This document shows, piece after piece, positions 6,338 through 15,234 of a stretch of DNA of 34,933 bases. A program made the position numbers and the translations under genes. How positions within the stretch are numbered: position 1 is the stretch's first letter; the number at the start of each line of letters is the position of its first letter. The notes beneath the pieces are model-generated. The model did no database searches. It saw only the letters and a program-made list of their open reading frames with translations, and was not told the DNA's origin. The stretch lies in the NCBI GenBank assembly GCA_023663635.1, contig JAMPHD010000028.1, positions 1 through 34,933 of the forward strand, read 5' to 3'. Source of the stretch: Acetatifactor muris. GTDB taxonomy: Bacteria > Bacillota > Clostridia > Lachnospirales > Lachnospiraceae.

Positions 6338-8803
6338 ATGCGACATATTTTTAAATCTGCGGATTCCATGGGAAAATCCCTGAAAAACCTTAACGTTATC
6401 CCCTTTTTGTTCCTACTGCCGGCATTGCTCCTCTTCTCCTCGGCCTGTAAAAACCCGCAGCACGACCGGGGATCCGGGGGTGATTCCAAAGACAATTCCG
6501 AAGGGAATTTCTCTGAAGAATATGTGCTGCTTGAGACGATCCTGCCGGAATATGACGGGGAAAACCTCTTTCGCAGCGTGCAGATAACCGGAAATAAAAT
6601 CTACTGCGGCAGTTATTCTTATGAGGAAGTTGCAGAGAAGACCGAGGAAACATCCATGAAATCCTCCGGTGAATCTCCTGAAGTCTCCGGCGGCCGATCA
6701 TTCGAGACCATCCGCAGCTTTTCCATGCGGGGCGAACTGCTGTCGGAGGTTTCGCTGCCCCTTGGCGACAGCCGCGATTCCGTCAGATGGCATGTGGACG
6801 ATGCGGGCAATATCCGCATCGCGGCTCAGGAAAACACAGAGGATGCGAAGACTGCCTCCCCTCTGCGCCTGTATGAATTCGATGCGGCGGGGACTCTTCT
6901 TCTGGAGCAGGAATTCGACCGGCTGCGGGAATACCCCGCTCCCAATGACCGCGCCGGCGCGATCGCGGCGGACGGGGAGGGGCGTATCTGTGTGCTGCTC
7001 TACGATACCCTACTGTTGTTTGACGAAAGCGGCAATTTCCGGAGCTCCGTCCGCATGGAAGAGACGTTTTCCGGCAATAATACGACGCTTGTCACGGCTC
7101 CGGACGGCACAGTCTGCGCTCTCTGTCAGACCGATTTAAACAGCGGCATCCTCGCCCGCGTCAATTTTGACTCCAAGACCCTCTCGTCCCTGTACACGGG
7201 TCTTCCGCCGGTGAGCGGCGGTCTGCTGACTTTTTGCGGTGAGGGCAAACTCTTATTGTCCACGGAGGAAGGTCCCTGCCTGTATAATGCAGATACAAAA
7301 GAACAGACCCTGCTTTTTTCCTGGCTGGACAAGGATCTCGTGAGTTCTTCCGTCAGAGGCCTGGCCATGAGCGAAGACGGCACACTTTTCGCGGCCATAA
7401 ATGAGCGGGCGGGCACAGATGGAACGGGCGGCACATCCTCCCTGTTACTGAAATTCGGGGCGGATCCCGAAGAGGCCGCCGCGGATGGTTCCGCCGCGGA
7501 AAGCGCATCCTCCGTACCTTTTGTCCAATCTTCTCAAGACGAGAGGACCATCATCACGCTCGCCGCCATCCAACTGACTTTTTGGGAAAAAGACGCCATC
7601 GTTGAATTTAACCGCAGCAATGAGCTGTATCGCATAGAGACCGTGGAATATCTCCCCAACGGTTGGAACGGTTCCGAAGAACTCAAAGACGCTCAGAGCA
7701 AGTTGGAGATGGAGATGGCTCTGGACAGCAAAGGCTACGATATCATCTCCCTCTCCTATTTGAATATGGAAAATCTTGCGGCGAAAGGAATCTTTGAGGA
7801 CCTGTACCCGTTTCTGGACCGGGAAGGCGGATTTGAGAGAGAAGATTTCTTCGAGAGCATTCTGAATGCCTATACGGTAGAGGACAGGCTGATCTGCATA
7901 CCCGATGAATTCACCGTACAGGTGCTGCTTGGAAAGACGGCCGATCTGGGCGACCGCCACGGATGGACCCTTCGGGAGCTCTTGGATTACAACAGCGCGC
8001 ATCCGGAAACCCTTCACCTCTTTACGAGCTCCTCCCGGGGACTGGCGGCTCAGGCGCTGCTCTATCATGGGAATGACGGATTCATCGGCATGGAGAGCGG
8101 AGAGGTTTGGTTCGACAGGGCGGCCTGTGAAGATGTCCTCAAATTGCTTAAGTCCCACAATGACGCCTCCCACGACTCGCCGACCGCGGACAGGCTGCAG
8201 CGAGGCGAAGTTCTGCTGACAACCATACATCTGTATGCCTTTGACGGCCTTCAGCTCGACCGCGCCCGTTTCGGGGAACCCGTGACATGGATCGGCTGGC
8301 CGGACGCGGAGGGCAACGCGCAGGTGCTCTATGAGGGACAGACCCAATATGCCATCTCCTCGCGCTCCGACTGCAAGGAGGGCGCGTGGGCCTGGTTGGA
8401 ATATTATCTGGGCCATGAACAGAGATTCACTTTTCCCTCCCGGATATCCGAATTTGAGAAGATGGCCGAGCGGGCGCTCAAGGATCAATATAAGTTGGAC
8501 GCGGACGGCAATATCCGCTTGGATGAGAACGGCGATCCGGAATTGAAAACGATCCACACATACAATGAGGGCAGTGATTCCGGCCTGTGGAGTTACACCT
8601 CCGAGCCGATCACGGAGGCGGATGTGGCGCAGATCCGCCAAATTGTGGAAACCGGCGGCAAGGCATGGCACAACACCACTGATGAAGTCATTTATCAGGC
8701 CGTGATGGAGGAGGGCGCCGCCTATTTTACGGGTCAAAAACCTGTGGACGCGGTGGTTGACGTTTTGGAAAACCGCCTCAAACTCTATCTGGAGGAACAG
8801 TGA
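6338..8803 (+). CDS. Lipoprotein with N-terminal propeller-like region and C-terminal family 1 solute-binding domain
   Basis: A secreted lipoprotein of 821 residues. A hydrophobic signal (NVIPFLFLLPALLLFSSAC) ends at Cys37, the probable lipidation site. Residues about 60-400 contain repeated short beta-rich units (for example MRGELLSEVSLPLGD, RICVLLYDTLLLFDESGNF, DGTLFAAINE) resembling a beta-propeller; residues about 430-800 read as an extracellular solute-binding domain (TFWEKDAIVEFNRSNELYRI, YDIISLSYLNMENLAAKGIF, a late WLEYYLG segment). Binding-lipoproteins of this sort serve ABC importers for sugars, but no permease or ATPase gene is next to it, so it may be an orphan receptor or sensor. 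The frame is open to 6218; I chose the ATG at 6338 because GGAGG precedes it and the signal peptide then starts normally, though the spacing is short and the ATG at 6368 is an alternative. Confidence 0.75.
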   Translation: MRHIFKSADSMGKSLKNLNVIPFLFLLPALLLFSSACKNPQHDRGSGGDSKDNSEGNFSEEYVLLETILPEYDGENLFRSVQITGNKIYCGSYSYEEVAEKTEETSMKSSGESPEVSGGRSFETIRSFSMRGELLSEVSLPLGDSRDSVRWHVDDAGNIRIAAQENTEDAKTASPLRLYEFDAAGTLLLEQEFDRLREYPAPNDRAGAIAADGEGRICVLLYDTLLLFDESGNFRSSVRMEETFSGNNTTLVTAPDGTVCALCQTDLNSGILARVNFDSKTLSSLYTGLPPVSGGLLTFCGEGKLLLSTEEGPCLYNADTKEQTLLFSWLDKDLVSSSVRGLAMSEDGTLFAAINERAGTDGTGGTSSLLLKFGADPEEAAADGSAAESASSVPFVQSSQDERTIITLAAIQLTFWEKDAIVEFNRSNELYRIETVEYLPNGWNGSEELKDAQSKLEMEMALDSKGYDIISLSYLNMENLAAKGIFEDLYPFLDREGGFEREDFFESILNAYTVEDRLICIPDEFTVQVLLGKTADLGDRHGWTLRELLDYNSAHPETLHLFTSSSRGLAAQALLYHGNDGFIGMESGEVWFDRAACEDVLKLLKSHNDASHDSPTADRLQRGEVLLTTIHLYAFDGLQLDRARFGEPVTWIGWPDAEGNAQVLYEGQTQYAISSRSDCKEGAWAWLEYYLGHEQRFTFPSRISEFEKMAERALKDQYKLDADGNIRLDENGDPELKTIHTYNEGSDSGLWSYTSEPITEADVAQIRQIVETGGKAWHNTTDEVIYQAVMEEGAAYFTGQKPVDAVVDVLENRLKLYLEEQ

Positions 8804-8814
8804 GGAATTTGTAC

Positions 8815-8843
8815 TTGGATTTTCCATTTAGTTATGCTATAAT
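8815..8843 (+). promoter_or_regulatory. Extended -10 promoter of the CYTH gene
   Basis: TTGGAT (8815-8820), a 17-bp spacer, and TATAAT (8838-8843) with an upstream TG (8835-8836) form an extended -10 promoter. Transcription should begin near 8850, leaving only about a dozen nucleotides, essentially just the ribosome binding site, before the start codon. Confidence 0.7.
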
Positions 8844-8861
8844 CTTTCCGAGGTGCTACAA

Positions 8862-9371
8862 ATGGAAATCGAAAGAAAATTTTTACTGAAATCCCTTCCC
8901 GGGAACTTGGACGAATATCCTTTTTTGCACATTGAACAGGCCTATCTGAATGTGGATCCGGTGGTCCGTGTGCGCAAGGAGGACGAACATTATTACATGA
9001 CTTACAAGGGCTGCGGCATGATGGCCCGCGAAGAGAGCAATATGGCGCTGAATGAGGATGCCTACTACCATCTGCGCGACAAGTCGGACGGCAATATCAT
9101 CTCCAAGAGACGCTATCTGATACCCTTGGAACATCCCGGCTTTCAGGAGGGTTTTCCCCCGCCGCCGGAGGATTACAGTCTGACCATTGAGGTGGACGTG
9201 TTTGACCCGCCTTTCGCCCCGCTTATCATGGCGGAAGTGGAATTTCTGAGCACCGAGTCGGCGGAGGCCTTTCTGCCGCCGGATTGGTTCGGGGAGGAGG
9301 TCACCTACCGCAAGGAATACCACAATTCCTACATGGCATGTCAGGATTTCTCCGGCCAAGAAGAGACGTAG
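8862..9371 (+). CDS. CYTH domain-containing protein
   Basis: A 169-residue CYTH (triphosphate tunnel) protein. The hallmark EIERKF motif is at residues 2-7, followed by alternating basic and acidic strands (PVVRVRKEDEHYYMTYKG, KRRYLIP, LTIEVDVF, MAEVEF) that line the tunnel. Family members hydrolyse inorganic or thiamine triphosphate, or are adenylate cyclases; bacterial single-domain forms of this length are usually triphosphatases. The frame opens with a GTG at 8853, but GAGGTG at 8850-8855 is the ribosome binding site for the ATG at 8862. It has its own promoter and is followed by a strong terminator shared with the convergent flotillin gene. Confidence 0.85.
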   Translation: MEIERKFLLKSLPGNLDEYPFLHIEQAYLNVDPVVRVRKEDEHYYMTYKGCGMMAREESNMALNEDAYYHLRDKSDGNIISKRRYLIPLEHPGFQEGFPPPPEDYSLTIEVDVFDPPFAPLIMAEVEFLSTESAEAFLPPDWFGEEVTYRKEYHNSYMACQDFSGQEET

Positions 9372-9412
9372 ATCTTTCATATCAAACCTTTCGTACAAAA
9401 TCTTTCGCATAT

Positions 9413-9456
9413 AATAGGGCCGCGCGCCGATCATCCGGCGCGCGGCCTATTTTGTC
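9413..9456. terminator. GC-rich hairpin terminator between convergent genes
   Basis: A stem of about 15 bp (GCCGCGCGCCG core paired with CGGCGCGCGGC, loop atcatc, one bulged G) followed by TATTTTGT on the plus strand and CTATTATAT on the minus strand. It can stop the plus-strand CYTH gene and probably also the minus-strand flotillin gene. Confidence 0.8.
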
Positions 9457-9511
9457 TTCATTCAAATTTTCACCACGACATTCCGCATTCTGCCGGCATT
9501 TCGTTCACCCG

Positions 9512-11104
9512 TCACTCGGTTTTCTCAACATCCTCCGTCACGGCTCCCGCTGCTCTGCCGCCCAGAAATCCCGCCAACACCGCGGAGAGATCCACTCCGG
9601 TGGACTCCTTCAATCCGTCCGTCACCTGCACCACCGTGCCCATGACATCCTTCATCAGCTTGGAGGAATTGCCGTCGCCGTACATGGTGATCTTATCCAC
9701 ATTGGAAAGAGGGGTGGCCGCGTTCTTCACCACCTCGGGCAGGGCCTTAAAGTACATCTCCAACACGGCTGCCTCGCCCATTTTGGTCATGGCCTCCGCC
9801 TTCTTCTCGATACCTTCCGCCTCTGCCAGAGCCTTGGCGCGAATGGCCTCGGCCTCCGCGACGCCCTTGGCGCGGATACCCTGCGCCTCCTGCTCCATGG
9901 TGAATTTCTGTGCCTCGGCGGTGGCTCTCAAAGCCTCAGCCTCTTTTTCCTTCTCAAACTTCTCAGCCTCCGCGTTCTTCTGACGCTCGAACAACTGCGC
10001 CTCGGAATTTCTCTGGACCTCATAGAGCTGCGCGTCAGCCTTCTGCTGTCTCGCGAACTTCTCGGCCTCGGCCTTTTTCTTGATCTCCGCGTCCAGAGCC
10101 TGCTCCATGACCTCCGCTTCCTTCTGTTTCAGGAGGATCTCCTTCTCCTGTCTGGCGATGTTTGCGTCGGCGGTGGCGATCTCCACGGATTTACGCTCGG
10201 ACTCCTGCTGGATCTGGTATGCCGCGTCCGCGATGGCCCGCTTGGTGTCCGCGGCCTTCTGCAGCTCGGCCTGGGTGATGGCCAGTTCGTTGGCCTTCTG
10301 GGCGATCAAAGTGTCCGCGTTGATCTTGGCCTCCTGTGCCTCCCGCTCCGCGTTGACCTCCACAATGGACTTTTCTTTCTGGGCTCTGGCCTTGGCGTTG
10401 GCGATCTCCAAATCACTGGAAACCTGCGCGTCATTGGCCTCCTTGCGGGCATTGGCCTGAGCCTTGGCAATCTCCTTCTCGCTCTCCGCTCTGGAGATGG
10501 CCGCGTTCTTCTGGATCTTCACGATGTTGTCCACACCCAGGTTTTCAATAACGCCATTGCCGTCCACGAAATTCTGCACGTTGAAACTGACGATGTCCAG
10601 ACCCATGGCAGCCAGATCCGGCTCCGCGTTCTCCTTGACCAGAGTGGCAAATTTCTGTCTGTCGGAGACCATCTCCTCCAGAGCCATCTTGCCCACGATC
10701 TCACGCACATTGCCCTCCAGTACCTCTCTGGCCACATGGGCGATGTACTCCGGTTTCTTGTTCAGAAAGTTCTGGGCAGCCAACCGCAGCGTGTCCGCCT
10801 TGTCGCTGATCTTCACATTGACCGTGGCGTCCACATTGATGTTGATGTAGTCCGCGGTGGGAACCGCGTTGGATGTCTTCACATCGATGGGGATCAACTG
10901 CAGGTTCAGCTCATCCTTTCTCTCGAGGAAAGGGATCTTCACCCCCGCCTTACCGATGAGCACCTTGGGATTCTTGCGAAGACCCGAGATGATGATGGCC
11001 GTGTCGGGCGATGCCTTCACATAGCCGCTCATAATGATGATCAGAAGAACGATCACCACAAACACGATGGGCAGCACCGTGAAAATAAGGGACAGATCAA
11101 GCAT
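9512..11104 (-). CDS. SPFH/Band 7 flotillin-like protein
   Basis: A 530-residue flotillin-family membrane scaffold. An N-terminal membrane anchor (residues about 5-27, LSLIFTVLPIVFVVIVLLII) is followed by the SPFH domain (about 28-200) and a long Ala/Glu/Lys-rich coiled coil (about 205-460) with repeated AEAEKF and AEAxR units, ending in a small hydrophobic, glycine-rich tail (AVLAGFLGGRAAGAV). Flotillins organise lipid-ordered membrane domains in Firmicutes. The frame reaches 11146, but the ATG at 11104 is preceded by AAGGAGG at ideal distance. No NfeD-type partner gene is adjacent, which is unusual for the family. Confidence 0.88.
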   Translation of the reverse strand: MLDLSLIFTVLPIVFVVIVLLIIIMSGYVKASPDTAIIISGLRKNPKVLIGKAGVKIPFLERKDELNLQLIPIDVKTSNAVPTADYININVDATVNVKISDKADTLRLAAQNFLNKKPEYIAHVAREVLEGNVREIVGKMALEEMVSDRQKFATLVKENAEPDLAAMGLDIVSFNVQNFVDGNGVIENLGVDNIVKIQKNAAISRAESEKEIAKAQANARKEANDAQVSSDLEIANAKARAQKEKSIVEVNAEREAQEAKINADTLIAQKANELAITQAELQKAADTKRAIADAAYQIQQESERKSVEIATADANIARQEKEILLKQKEAEVMEQALDAEIKKKAEAEKFARQQKADAQLYEVQRNSEAQLFERQKNAEAEKFEKEKEAEALRATAEAQKFTMEQEAQGIRAKGVAEAEAIRAKALAEAEGIEKKAEAMTKMGEAAVLEMYFKALPEVVKNAATPLSNVDKITMYGDGNSSKLMKDVMGTVVQVTDGLKESTGVDLSAVLAGFLGGRAAGAVTEDVEKTE

Positions 11105-11176
11105 TTGTAACCTCCTTGCTGCGACTGTATTGTGGGAGCAGCTCATGGCTCAAGACGTGGCGCAGCGGCATCTTGC

Positions 11177-11207
11177 AGATTTGGGCGAATGCCTTTCGAC
11201 CAAATCT
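11177..11207. repeat. Intergenic inverted repeat upstream of the flotillin gene
   Basis: Perfect 8-bp arms AGATTTGG (11177-11184) and CCAAATCT (11200-11207) with a 15-bp loop, in the 137-bp gap between malQ and the flotillin gene. There is no T-tract on the minus strand, so a rho-independent terminator is unlikely; an mRNA hairpin or binding site is possible. I saw no convincing promoter in this gap. Confidence 0.35.
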
Positions 11208-11241
11208 TCTCCTCCTGTATGTATATTCCGTGATCGGAGAA

Positions 11242-12738
11242 CTAAATCCTCCCGTATAATCTCGTCATCTTGTAGATCTTTCGGGCCAGTTTGCGCGTCA
11301 GGACCTTGGGGTCCATCCGCCATTTCCAGTTGTCCCCCAACGTGGACGGAATATTGATCCTCGCGCTGTTGTCCAGTTCCAACCAATCCTGCATGGGTAT
11401 GATGACCGTGTCCGCCACACTGGCCATGCCCGCGCGGATCATCTCCCTGCACAGGTTTTTCCTCTTTTTGCAATGGAGATATTTTTGGGCAAAACGTATG
11501 TCCTTCTCCGACATCTTCATCACAAAGCCCACCGTGGTGTCATTGTCGTGAGTGCCCGTGTAGACCACGCAATTTCTGTCATAGCGATAGGGAAGATATT
11601 CGCTCTCCCCGTTCGACTCAAAGGCAAACTGCAGGATCTTCATATTGGGAAATCCGGTCTTCCTCACCAGTTTCCGGACACTGTCCGTCATGAATCCCAG
11701 ATCCTCCGCAATGACCTTCTTTTTCCCCAGAGTCTTCTTCAGCGTCGCGAACAGCTCATAGCCCGGGCCCTTCACCCATCGTCCGCCCACCGCCGTGGCA
11801 TCCCCATAGGGAATGGCCCAATATTCGTCAAAGCCCCTGAAATGGTCGATGCGCACCACGTCATAGAGCTCGAAACAGTGGGCGAAGCGCCGCATCCACC
11901 ACTCATATCCGGTCTTCTTGTGATACTCCCAGTCATAGATCGGATTGCCCCAGAGCTGTCCCGTCTCCGAAAAATAGTCCGGCGGGCAGCCGGCCACCTC
12001 GATGGGATAGCCCTTCTCGTCCATCCGAAACAGCTTGGGATCGGCCCATGTGTCCGCGCTGTCAAAGGCCACATAGATGGGAATGTCTCCCACGATCTCA
12101 ATCCCCCGCTCGTTGGCATAGTCCTTCAACGCCTTCCACTGGGTAAAGAAAAGATATTGCTGAAACTTATAAAAATCAATATCCGCCTTATGCGTCTTCC
12201 GGCATTTCTCCATGGCGGATTTCCTGCGCAGACGTATGTCCGCGTCCCACTCTATAAAAGAACGCCCCTCGCCGTCAGAGTTTTTGATCGCCATATAGAG
12301 GGCATAATCGTCCAACCAATAGGCGTTCTTCTCCACGAAGGCGAGATATTCACGTTTCTTTTTCACTTCCTTAAACCCACGGGAAAAGGCTTTGGCCAAC
12401 AGTTCAAAGCGGGCGAAATACATCTTTTCATAGTCGATGGAATGCGCGTCTCCGCCAAAGTCACAGGCGTCACATTCCTCCCTTGTCAGATATCCCTCCC
12501 GGATCAGGAGCTCCGGATCGATAAAATACGGATTGCCCGCAAATGTCGAGAAGGACTGATAGGGAGAGTCCCCGTATCCCGTGGGTCCAAGCGGCAGGAT
12601 CTGCCACAGAGTCTGTCCCGCCTCCCTCAGAAAATCCACAAAGCGATAGCTCTCCTCGCCCAGAGTACCGATACCGTATTTGGACGGAATGGCGGATATC
12701 GGCATCAATATTCCCTGTCGTCTCATTTTAATCCCCAT
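11242..12738 (-). CDS. malQ: 4-alpha-glucanotransferase (amylomaltase)
   Basis: A GH77 disproportionating enzyme of 498 residues, full length for the bacterial single-domain form. It transfers alpha-1,4-glucan segments between maltodextrins in glycogen or starch breakdown. Visible hallmarks are LPLGPTGYGDSPYQSFS near residue 48, the catalytic Asp298 in VVRIDHFRGFDEYW, the acid/base Glu345 in IAEDLG, and Asp398 in GTHDNDT. Start is either ATG 12738 (GGAG 10-12 nt upstream) or ATG 12726 (MRRQGILMPIS, GGGGAT upstream); both are in frame and the second fits the family start. It lies 70 bp downstream of the phosphofructokinase gene on the same strand. Confidence 0.9.
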   Translation of the reverse strand: MGIKMRRQGILMPISAIPSKYGIGTLGEESYRFVDFLREAGQTLWQILPLGPTGYGDSPYQSFSTFAGNPYFIDPELLIREGYLTREECDACDFGGDAHSIDYEKMYFARFELLAKAFSRGFKEVKKKREYLAFVEKNAYWLDDYALYMAIKNSDGEGRSFIEWDADIRLRRKSAMEKCRKTHKADIDFYKFQQYLFFTQWKALKDYANERGIEIVGDIPIYVAFDSADTWADPKLFRMDEKGYPIEVAGCPPDYFSETGQLWGNPIYDWEYHKKTGYEWWMRRFAHCFELYDVVRIDHFRGFDEYWAIPYGDATAVGGRWVKGPGYELFATLKKTLGKKKVIAEDLGFMTDSVRKLVRKTGFPNMKILQFAFESNGESEYLPYRYDRNCVVYTGTHDNDTTVGFVMKMSEKDIRFAQKYLHCKKRKNLCREMIRAGMASVADTVIIPMQDWLELDNSARINIPSTLGDNWKWRMDPKVLTRKLARKIYKMTRLYGRI

Positions 12739-12777
12739 TTCTGCGCTGTCTCCGCAAACTGCCCTTATGTCAGGTAA

Positions 12778-12800
12778 GGGGACTGCGTCACACAGTCCCC
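12778..12800. terminator. Hairpin between pfp and malQ
   Basis: Perfect 8-bp stem GGGGACTG / CAGTCCCC with a 7-nt loop, 9 bp past the end of the phosphofructokinase gene. On the minus strand it is followed by CTTACCT, not a T-run, so termination would be partial; it may instead protect the 3' end or set the pfp to malQ ratio. Confidence 0.45.
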
Positions 12801-12808
12801 CCGATTTC

Positions 12809-14050
12809 TTATTTCTCCTCGAGAACCAGATGTTGAGGCAGACCGTTTACCATAAACGGCTGATAATCGCCCTGGATCAGCGGCTCAATGTAGTTGATGA
12901 ACTCATCCGTCACATAGTTCCCTTCCTTGTTGATCCAAGAGCGGGGAACCAGTTTCTCATTGTTGGCAATGCGATGCACATCGTAGATGCCGGCCGCGCT
13001 CATGTAGGGATCGTCCGATACACGGTCGATGACCACCATCTTGCCGGTGTCGCCCTCGTCCGCAGCCTTGACCGCGGCGCCGCCCACCATGAATGCCTCG
13101 TCCACGTCCACACGGGATGCCATGTGGGACGCGCTTCTCTGCAGGGTGGAGAACTCAATGCTGCGGGTCTTGCAGCCGATCTCCGCACCCAGATATCCTG
13201 CCAGATACGCGGCGGTTCCCTGAAGCTGCTTGTGTCCGAACGCGTCCACATAGTCCGCGCCGCCGGACAGTTCGCAGACATATCTGCCGTCAGCCAGCTT
13301 GATGCCCTCGGATACGGCGATCACAAGAGATTTCTTCTTGGACAGCAGCTCCTTGGTCTTCTTTAAGAATTTATCGATGTCAAAAGATACCTCCGGCAGA
13401 TAGATCAGATCCGGTCCGTCGCACTCCTCGGTCTTGGCCAGAGCAGCGGCGCCCGTCAGCCAACCCGCGTTGCGGCCCATGATCTCGATCACGGTGATCA
13501 TCTCGTTATTGTAGGTCAGTCCCAACGCGTCGCGAATGACCTCCTTGGTGGAAGCGGCGATATACTTGGCCGCGCTTCCGAATCCGGGGGTGTGGTCCGT
13601 CAGAGCCAGATCGTTGTCAATGGTCTTGGGCACGCCCAAAAACTTCTGGGTATGACCTTTCACGATGGCATAGTCGGACAGTTTCTTGATGGTATCCATG
13701 GAATCGTTACCGCCGATGTACACAAACGCCTCGATCTCCAACTTGTCCAGAATCTGGAAGATCTTCTCATAGATTTCCGGATTCTCGTGAATCTCGGGCA
13801 GCTTGAAACGGCAGGAACCCAAGAAGGCCGAGGGGGTTCTCTTCAAAAGCTCAATATCCATATCGTTGTGGATCTGAGTGGACAGATCCACGTACTTCTC
13901 ATCCAAAAATCCCTGAATGCCGTGCAGCATTCCATAGACCGTGTCAAAACCTCTCTCCCTCGCGGTCTTGTAGACTCCCGCCAGACTGGAATTGATCACA
14001 GAAGTAGGACCGCCTGACTGTCCCACAATAATGTTACGTCTCTTTTCCAT
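12809..14050 (-). CDS. pfp: Diphosphate-dependent 6-phosphofructokinase
   Basis: A 413-residue phosphofructokinase that interconverts fructose 6-phosphate and fructose 1,6-bisphosphate. The residues that set phosphoryl-donor use point to pyrophosphate: the nucleotide loop is GGND (Asp116 where ATP enzymes have Gly), and the catalytic loop is PKTIDND (Lys142 where ATP enzymes have Gly). The substrate motif MGRNAGW is at 191-197. It starts at ATG 14050 after GGAGGAG. PPi-type enzymes are reversible and common in anaerobic Clostridia. Position just before malQ links glycogen or maltodextrin use to glycolysis or gluconeogenesis, although their co-transcription is only inferred. Confidence 0.9.
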   Translation of the reverse strand: MEKRRNIIVGQSGGPTSVINSSLAGVYKTARERGFDTVYGMLHGIQGFLDEKYVDLSTQIHNDMDIELLKRTPSAFLGSCRFKLPEIHENPEIYEKIFQILDKLEIEAFVYIGGNDSMDTIKKLSDYAIVKGHTQKFLGVPKTIDNDLALTDHTPGFGSAAKYIAASTKEVIRDALGLTYNNEMITVIEIMGRNAGWLTGAAALAKTEECDGPDLIYLPEVSFDIDKFLKKTKELLSKKKSLVIAVSEGIKLADGRYVCELSGGADYVDAFGHKQLQGTAAYLAGYLGAEIGCKTRSIEFSTLQRSASHMASRVDVDEAFMVGGAAVKAADEGDTGKMVVIDRVSDDPYMSAAGIYDVHRIANNEKLVPRSWINKEGNYVTDEFINYIEPLIQGDYQPFMVNGLPQHLVLEEK

Positions 14051-14099
14051 TTCTCCTCCATTCCGCCGCGAAAACGGCTTCTTGCGTTATTCATTTCAA

Positions 14100-14127
14100 A
14101 TTATACCAAAAATCCGGAAAAATACAA
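14100..14127 (-). promoter_or_regulatory. Promoter of pfp
   Basis: On the minus strand TTGTAT (14127-14122), a 16-bp spacer and TATAAT (14105-14100) preceded by TGG form an extended -10 promoter about 50 bp upstream of the pfp start. Confidence 0.65.
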
Positions 14128-14138
14128 CCACTATTTCA

Positions 14139-14157
14139 CGGACAGGCCGTCTGTCCG
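14139..14157. terminator. Hairpin downstream of the cation exchanger gene
   Basis: Perfect 7-bp stem CGGACAG / CTGTCCG with a 5-nt loop, 34 bp past the exchanger stop codon on the minus strand and just upstream of the pfp promoter. The following TGAAATAG is only weakly T-rich, so the terminator call is tentative. Confidence 0.45.
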
Positions 14158-14190
14158 GAGCCGCCCGCCGGCCCGGTCCTCCGGATCCCG

Positions 14191-15132
14191 TCACCGGATC
14201 AGATACACGAAATATCCCGCGTATCCCGCCAACATGAGGATACCTCCCACGCGCCCCAGTTTCTTCCCCGGGATCACGCAGATGAGCAGAAGGACCATGG
14301 CCGCGACGGCCACGATGCTGTCCACCGTGAAGTTCGCGCTGTAGGGAACCGGCGTGATCAGAGCCGTGGTCCCCACCACGAACAGGATATTGAAGATATT
14401 GCTGCCCACGATATTGCCCACGGCGATATCCGCCTTACCCTTCACGGCCGCGGTGCAGCTGGTCACCAACTCCGGAAGCGACGTGCCGAACGCCACGATG
14501 GTCAGTCCCACCAGACGCTCGCTCATGCCGAATCCCGTGGCGATGGCGGTGGCGGCATCCACGGAGATGTCGCTGCCCAGCACGATCATCACCACGCCGA
14601 TCACCACCATGAGGATCATCTTGAGCAAGGAGCTCTTCCCGTCATTGGCAGGCCCCTCCTCCACCGCGTCCTTGTCCGTCTTGGACACCCACAGCAGATA
14701 CAGCAGATACACGATCATCAGCGCCCAGAGGATCACGCCCTCCACGCGGCCGACCCGGTTGTCATAGAGCCCCATCCCGGCCAGGATCACCGTGATCGCT
14801 ATGGTGAAAGGCATCTCGTAGCGAATGGTGTTCTTCTTCACCGCAATGGCGCGGATCACGGAGGTGAGCCCCAGGATCACCAACACATTCATGATATTGC
14901 TGCCCAACACATTTCCGATGGTGATATCCGCGCTCCCCTTGACGGCCGCCGAGATACTCACCGCCGCCTCCGGCAGGGACGTACCCATGGCCACGATGGT
15001 GAGGCCGATGACGATCTGGGGGATCCCGAATTTATCCGCGATCTTGGACGCGCCCTCCACAAACCAGTCGGCGCCCTTGATCAACAGCACGAATCCCAAC
15101 ACCAGCAACAGACATTGTAATAACAGTTCCAT
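14191..15132 (-). CDS. CaCA-family cation/proton or cation/Na+ exchanger, probable Mn2+/Ca2+ exporter
   Basis: A 313-residue YrbG-like membrane exchanger with about ten hydrophobic segments. Both alpha repeats are clear: MGTSLPEAAVSISAAVKG followed by NVLGSNIMN in the first half, and FGTSLPELVTSCTAAVKG followed by NIVGSNIFN in the second, with the acidic ion-binding residue in each (GTSLPE). Database names would be calcium/sodium antiporter. The upstream leader carries a yybP-ykoY-type element, a class that senses Mn2+, so manganese (perhaps with calcium) is a likely transported ion. The frame is open to 15336, but that extension is the riboswitch; the ATG at 15132 has GGAGGAG upstream and is the true start. 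Confidence 0.88.
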   Translation of the reverse strand: MELLLQCLLLVLGFVLLIKGADWFVEGASKIADKFGIPQIVIGLTIVAMGTSLPEAAVSISAAVKGSADITIGNVLGSNIMNVLVILGLTSVIRAIAVKKNTIRYEMPFTIAITVILAGMGLYDNRVGRVEGVILWALMIVYLLYLLWVSKTDKDAVEEGPANDGKSSLLKMILMVVIGVVMIVLGSDISVDAATAIATGFGMSERLVGLTIVAFGTSLPELVTSCTAAVKGKADIAVGNIVGSNIFNILFVVGTTALITPVPYSANFTVDSIVAVAAMVLLLICVIPGKKLGRVGGILMLAGYAGYFVYLIR

Positions 15133-15193
15133 TTTGAATCTCCTCCTCTCCGGGTCAGCCAACAGGCAGCGCGCTCCGCGAACTGTCCTTATG

Positions 15194-15234
15194 CCAACAA
15201 AAAAGACTCTCAGCACCAAAGTGCTAAAAGTCTT
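15194..15234 (-). terminator. Leader terminator of the cation exchanger (riboswitch expression platform)
   Basis: On the minus strand a hairpin made of AAGACT and AGCAC arms pairing with GTGCT and AGTCTT, followed by TTTTTTG. Its 5' arm shares CTTTTA (15230-15225) with the closing helix of the upstream element, so aptamer and terminator exclude each other. Confidence 0.85.

Noticed and set aside
9284..11110. 608-codon open frame on the plus strand opposite the flotillin gene
   Set aside because: It mirrors the repetitive Ala/Glu codons of the flotillin coiled coil, has no ribosome binding site or recognisable domain, and starts inside the CYTH gene.
11150..11203. 17-codon frame with TTG start and GGAGGAG in the leader of the flotillin gene, possible leader peptide
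   Set aside because: No regulatory codon bias, no terminator pair after it, and it could be the remnant of chance SD-like sequence; not enough to annotate.
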